Source: an uncultured Bacteroidales bacterium (GTDB lineage Bacteria; Bacteroidota; Bacteroidia; Bacteroidales; P3). From it: a stretch of 8,678 nt of DNA. Position 1 is the stretch's first letter, and each line of letters begins with the position of its first letter. A program made the position numbers and the translations under genes. Positions 7,065 through 8,678 of this stretch are shown here, piece by piece. Where the stretch lies: positions 1 through 8,678 of the forward strand of contig CAMURW010000045.1 of the NCBI GenBank assembly GCA_947097635.1, in the 5' to 3' direction. Under the pieces are notes generated by a model. The model was not told the origin of the DNA and did not search any database. It saw only the letters and a program-made list of their open reading frames with translations.

Positions 7065-7089
7065 AAAGGGGACCCGCGGCCCCCTTTTT
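7065..7089 (-). promoter_or_regulatory. Stable hairpin in the rimP operon leader, possible attenuator
   Basis: On the minus strand, AAAGGGG and CCCCTTT flank a 9-base centre that pairs further (G.U, C-G, C-G) around a GCG loop, giving about 10 stacked pairs. On the plus strand the same centre contains an A.C mismatch, which favours a minus-strand RNA. It lies roughly 10 bases after the likely transcription start and is followed by TTTCTTATT in the minus direction. It could be a partial terminator or a 5'-stabilising stem. Read on the plus strand it is followed by TTTTT and could instead terminate an unknown rightward transcript. Confidence 0.5.
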
Positions 7090-7103
7090 CGGAAGAAATC
7101 GGA

Positions 7104-7113
7104 TGCAAAGATA
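7104..7113 (-). promoter_or_regulatory. Likely promoter (-7 element) of the rimP-nusA-infB operon
   Basis: The minus strand carries TATCTTTGCA, matching the Bacteroidetes -7 consensus TAnnTTTG, about 150 bases before the rimP ATG. The same decamer precedes thyA in this window. A convincing TTTG -33 box at the expected distance is not visible; the region upstream is AT-rich. Transcription would start near 7098-7100, leaving a leader of about 140 bases. Confidence 0.6.
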
Positions 7114-7809
7114 CAAATATATTTGAAAATGAAGGCTTTTTGTGGCAAAAAGTTTTCTTGACATCATGCAATACACTAAAAAACAATACATTAATTATCA
7201 CAAAAAAATGATTCGTACTTCGTAACATTGTTTGAAAAGATGATTTTACACACTGTTTTTTTGCAAAATGAAGGTACACTTTTGTGTTACATTTTATGAT
7301 TGCCGCAAACATCTTCTCGGATACTCCCGGAATACATCGCCACGGTGTCTCGCTTGTGGCAAGACTGCGTCGGGATTTTCCGACCCATTCACGACCCATT
7401 CACGACTTATCCACGAACCATTCCCGAACCATCTCCGACCCTTGCCATTACTTGATGGCAGATTGTTTATTTTAACTTGCAGAATCCAAACCGTTTGTAC
7501 ACTTAAACGCAAACAACAGATGCATATTAGAGTTCCATCCACCTATGCATCTATTATCGCATTTACGGGTTTTCACGGCTTGGAATAAAAAAACAGGACT
7601 TACTGCAGGCTGTCATCACACCTTATACTCACTGGTGTCCTGTGGGACAATAGTTTTTGTGCACACTTCTTGAAATAACGTCTCGCTGAGTTTTGCATGA
7701 AGAATGATTCGTTAACACTTAGGTAAATCCCAGGAATAACCTAAAGTTCAGCCCATTGGAGTCTTTTGTGGATAAACATATTACATTTTGTGCCAAACAC
7801 CATTTTTTA
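7114..7809. other. Long divergent intergenic region without a convincing gene
   Basis: This stretch separates the divergent rimP and thyA promoters. Frames on both strands are short or low-complexity, and none resembles a known protein. What it holds is an array of 11-bp repeats (7381-7446), a possible stem pairing ACAGGAC (7593-7599) with GTCCTGT (7637-7643) followed by TTTTT at 7653-7657, and AT-rich flanks. A small RNA cannot be excluded, but nothing specific supports one. Confidence 0.5.
7381..7446. repeat. Tandem array of 11-bp repeats, about six copies
   Basis: The unit is CGACCCATTCA. Copies lie at 7381, 7392 (both identical to the unit), 7403 (CGACTTATCCA), 7414 (CGAACCATTCC), 7425 (CGAACCATCTC) and a weaker one at 7436 (CGACCCTTGCC). 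The period never slips, and the first three bases CGA are kept in every copy. Eleven bases is close to one DNA helical turn, so each copy would face the same side. The array lies between two divergent promoters, about 270 bases from the rimP -7 element and 390 from the thyA -7 element. Its function is unknown; it may be a protein-binding array or a simple family of intergenic repeats. Confidence 0.85.
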
Positions 7810-7840
7810 TTGTTCATTATAAAAAAAGGTAGTATCTTTG
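7810..7840 (+). promoter_or_regulatory. thyA promoter, Bacteroidetes -33/-7 type
   Basis: A TTG at 7810-7812 and TATCTTTG at 7833-7840 are separated by 20 bases, matching the -33 TTTG / -7 TAnnTTTG promoter used by the primary sigma factor of this phylum. Transcription should begin near 7846, giving a leader of only about 13 bases before the thyA ATG. Confidence 0.85.
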
Positions 7841-7858
7841 CAGCGAAATTTACTAAGA

Positions 7859-8653
7859 ATGAGACAGTACTTAGACCTCGTAAACCACGTTCTTACAACA
7901 GGTACGCCCAAAGACGACCGCACTGGGACGGGCACATTAAGTGTGTTCGGACATCAAATGCGCTTCCATCTTCAGGACGGATTTCCCCTGCTCACCACCA
8001 AGAAACTGCACCTCAAAAGCATCATTTATGAGCTGCTGTGGTTCCTGCGAGGCGACACCAACATACAATACCTCCGCGACCACAAGGTCTCCATCTGGGA
8101 CGAATGGGCCGACGACCACGGCAACCTGGGCCCCATCTACGGCCACCAGTGGCGCAGTTGGGACTGTGCCAACGGCAGCCATGTGGACCAGATAAGCCTG
8201 CTGATAGAGCAAATCAAGACCAACCCCGAAAGCCGGCGCCTCATCGTCAACGCCTGGAACGTGGGCGAGATAGACAAGATGGCACTGCCACCATGCCACT
8301 GCTTCTTCCAGTTCTACGTGGCGAACAACAGCCTCAGTTGCCAGCTCTATCAGCGCAGCGCCGACATCTTCCTCGGCGTGCCCTTCAACATCGCCAGCTA
8401 CTCCCTCTTCACCATGATGATAGCCCACGCCACAAACCTTCGGTATGGCGATTTCGTGCACACCTTCGGTGATGCCCACATCTACAAGAACCACATAGAG
8501 CAGTGCAAGCTGCAACTCACACGTGAGCCACGCCCACTGCCCATCATGCATATCAACCCCGACAAGAAGAATATCTTCTCCTTCGACTACGACGACTTCC
8601 GGTTGGAGGGCTACGACCCTTGGCCACACATCAAAGGAGATGTCAGCGTGTAA
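7859..8653 (+). CDS. thyA: Thymidylate synthase
   Basis: ThyA converts dUMP to dTMP with methylenetetrahydrofolate as methyl donor and reductant, yielding dihydrofolate; it works as a cytoplasmic homodimer. The 264-residue protein has the same length as E. coli ThyA and appears to align without gaps. Visible motifs are DRTGTGTLSVFGHQMRF near the N-terminus, with the phosphate-binding Arg21; IWDEWADDHGNLGPIYGHQW; ESRRLIVNAWNVGEIDKMAL; the catalytic cysteine in PPCHCFFQF (Cys146); CQLYQRSADIFLGVPFNIAS, which binds dUMP; and the end EGYDPWPHIKGDVSV. No key residue is missing. The ATG at 7859 is preferred over an in-frame TTG at 7838, which lies inside the -7 promoter element. The next gene may begin 12 bases after the stop. 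Confidence 0.98.
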   Translation: MRQYLDLVNHVLTTGTPKDDRTGTGTLSVFGHQMRFHLQDGFPLLTTKKLHLKSIIYELLWFLRGDTNIQYLRDHKVSIWDEWADDHGNLGPIYGHQWRSWDCANGSHVDQISLLIEQIKTNPESRRLIVNAWNVGEIDKMALPPCHCFFQFYVANNSLSCQLYQRSADIFLGVPFNIASYSLFTMMIAHATNLRYGDFVHTFGDAHIYKNHIEQCKLQLTREPRPLPIMHINPDKKNIFSFDYDDFRLEGYDPWPHIKGDVSV

Positions 8654-8665
8654 CTTCATTTTCTT

Positions 8666-8678
8666 ATGAACTCTAACA
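8666..8678 (+). CDS. Possible start of the next gene (partial)
   Basis: An ATG at 8666, 12 bases after the thyA stop, opens a frame (M-N-S-N) that runs off the window end. In many bacteria, including Bacteroidetes, dihydrofolate reductase (folA) follows thyA and would recycle the dihydrofolate that ThyA produces. Four codons are too few to identify it. Confidence 0.25.

Noticed and set aside
6959..7399. In-frame N-terminal extension of rimP by up to 147 residues
   Set aside because: It runs through the -7 promoter element and leader hairpin, and RimP proteins normally start at the MIDK-type N-terminus.
7268..7588. 106-codon plus-strand frame across the 11-bp repeats
   Set aside because: The translation is low-complexity where the repeats lie, lacks family features and has no promoter of its own.
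7937..8659. 240-codon minus-strand frame opposite thyA
   Set aside because: It is antisense to a highly conserved enzyme; its V/A/G-rich make-up is the mirror of thyA codon use.

Overview
This window looks like chromosomal DNA of a Bacteroidetes bacterium, most likely Prevotellaceae-like; the family-level placement is tentative. The evidence is the gene set and protein style, two copies of the phylum-type -7 promoter decamer TATCTTTGCA, start codons mostly without Shine-Dalgarno sequences, and the remains of a PAS/LuxR-type regulator of a kind I associate with this phylum.

Left flank (1-1502, + strand). The window opens inside the last 50 codons of what appears to be prmC (release-factor glutamine methyltransferase). 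A scarred stretch follows. A PAS-domain regulator can be read only by switching between three frames (about 262-717). It runs directly into a start-less, AT-rich coding fragment (718-999), which ends 5 bases before an intact small outer-membrane beta-barrel gene (1005-1502). This looks like a deletion or decay site that left the barrel gene without its former upstream partner.

Middle (1711-7113, - strand). This is the translation/transcription operon, read right to left: a promoter near 7106-7113, a leader with a very stable hairpin, rimP (ribosome maturation), nusA (transcription elongation/antitermination), infB (initiation factor IF2), then a tRNA-Arg(CCU) only 30 bases after the infB stop, and finally a strong directional intrinsic terminator. 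The tRNA therefore appears to be the last gene of the rimP-nusA-infB transcript.

Right flank (7114-8678). About 700 bases without a convincing gene separate the divergent rimP and thyA promoters. They contain an array of 11-bp tandem repeats (7381-7446). thyA (thymidylate synthase, 264 codons) follows on the + strand behind a textbook Bacteroidetes promoter. The window ends at a possible start of the next gene.

Most of the window is core housekeeping, and I see no clear undescribed multi-gene system. The points that merit checking are the gene-decay scar, the tRNA at the operon end, the leader hairpin and the 11-bp repeat array.
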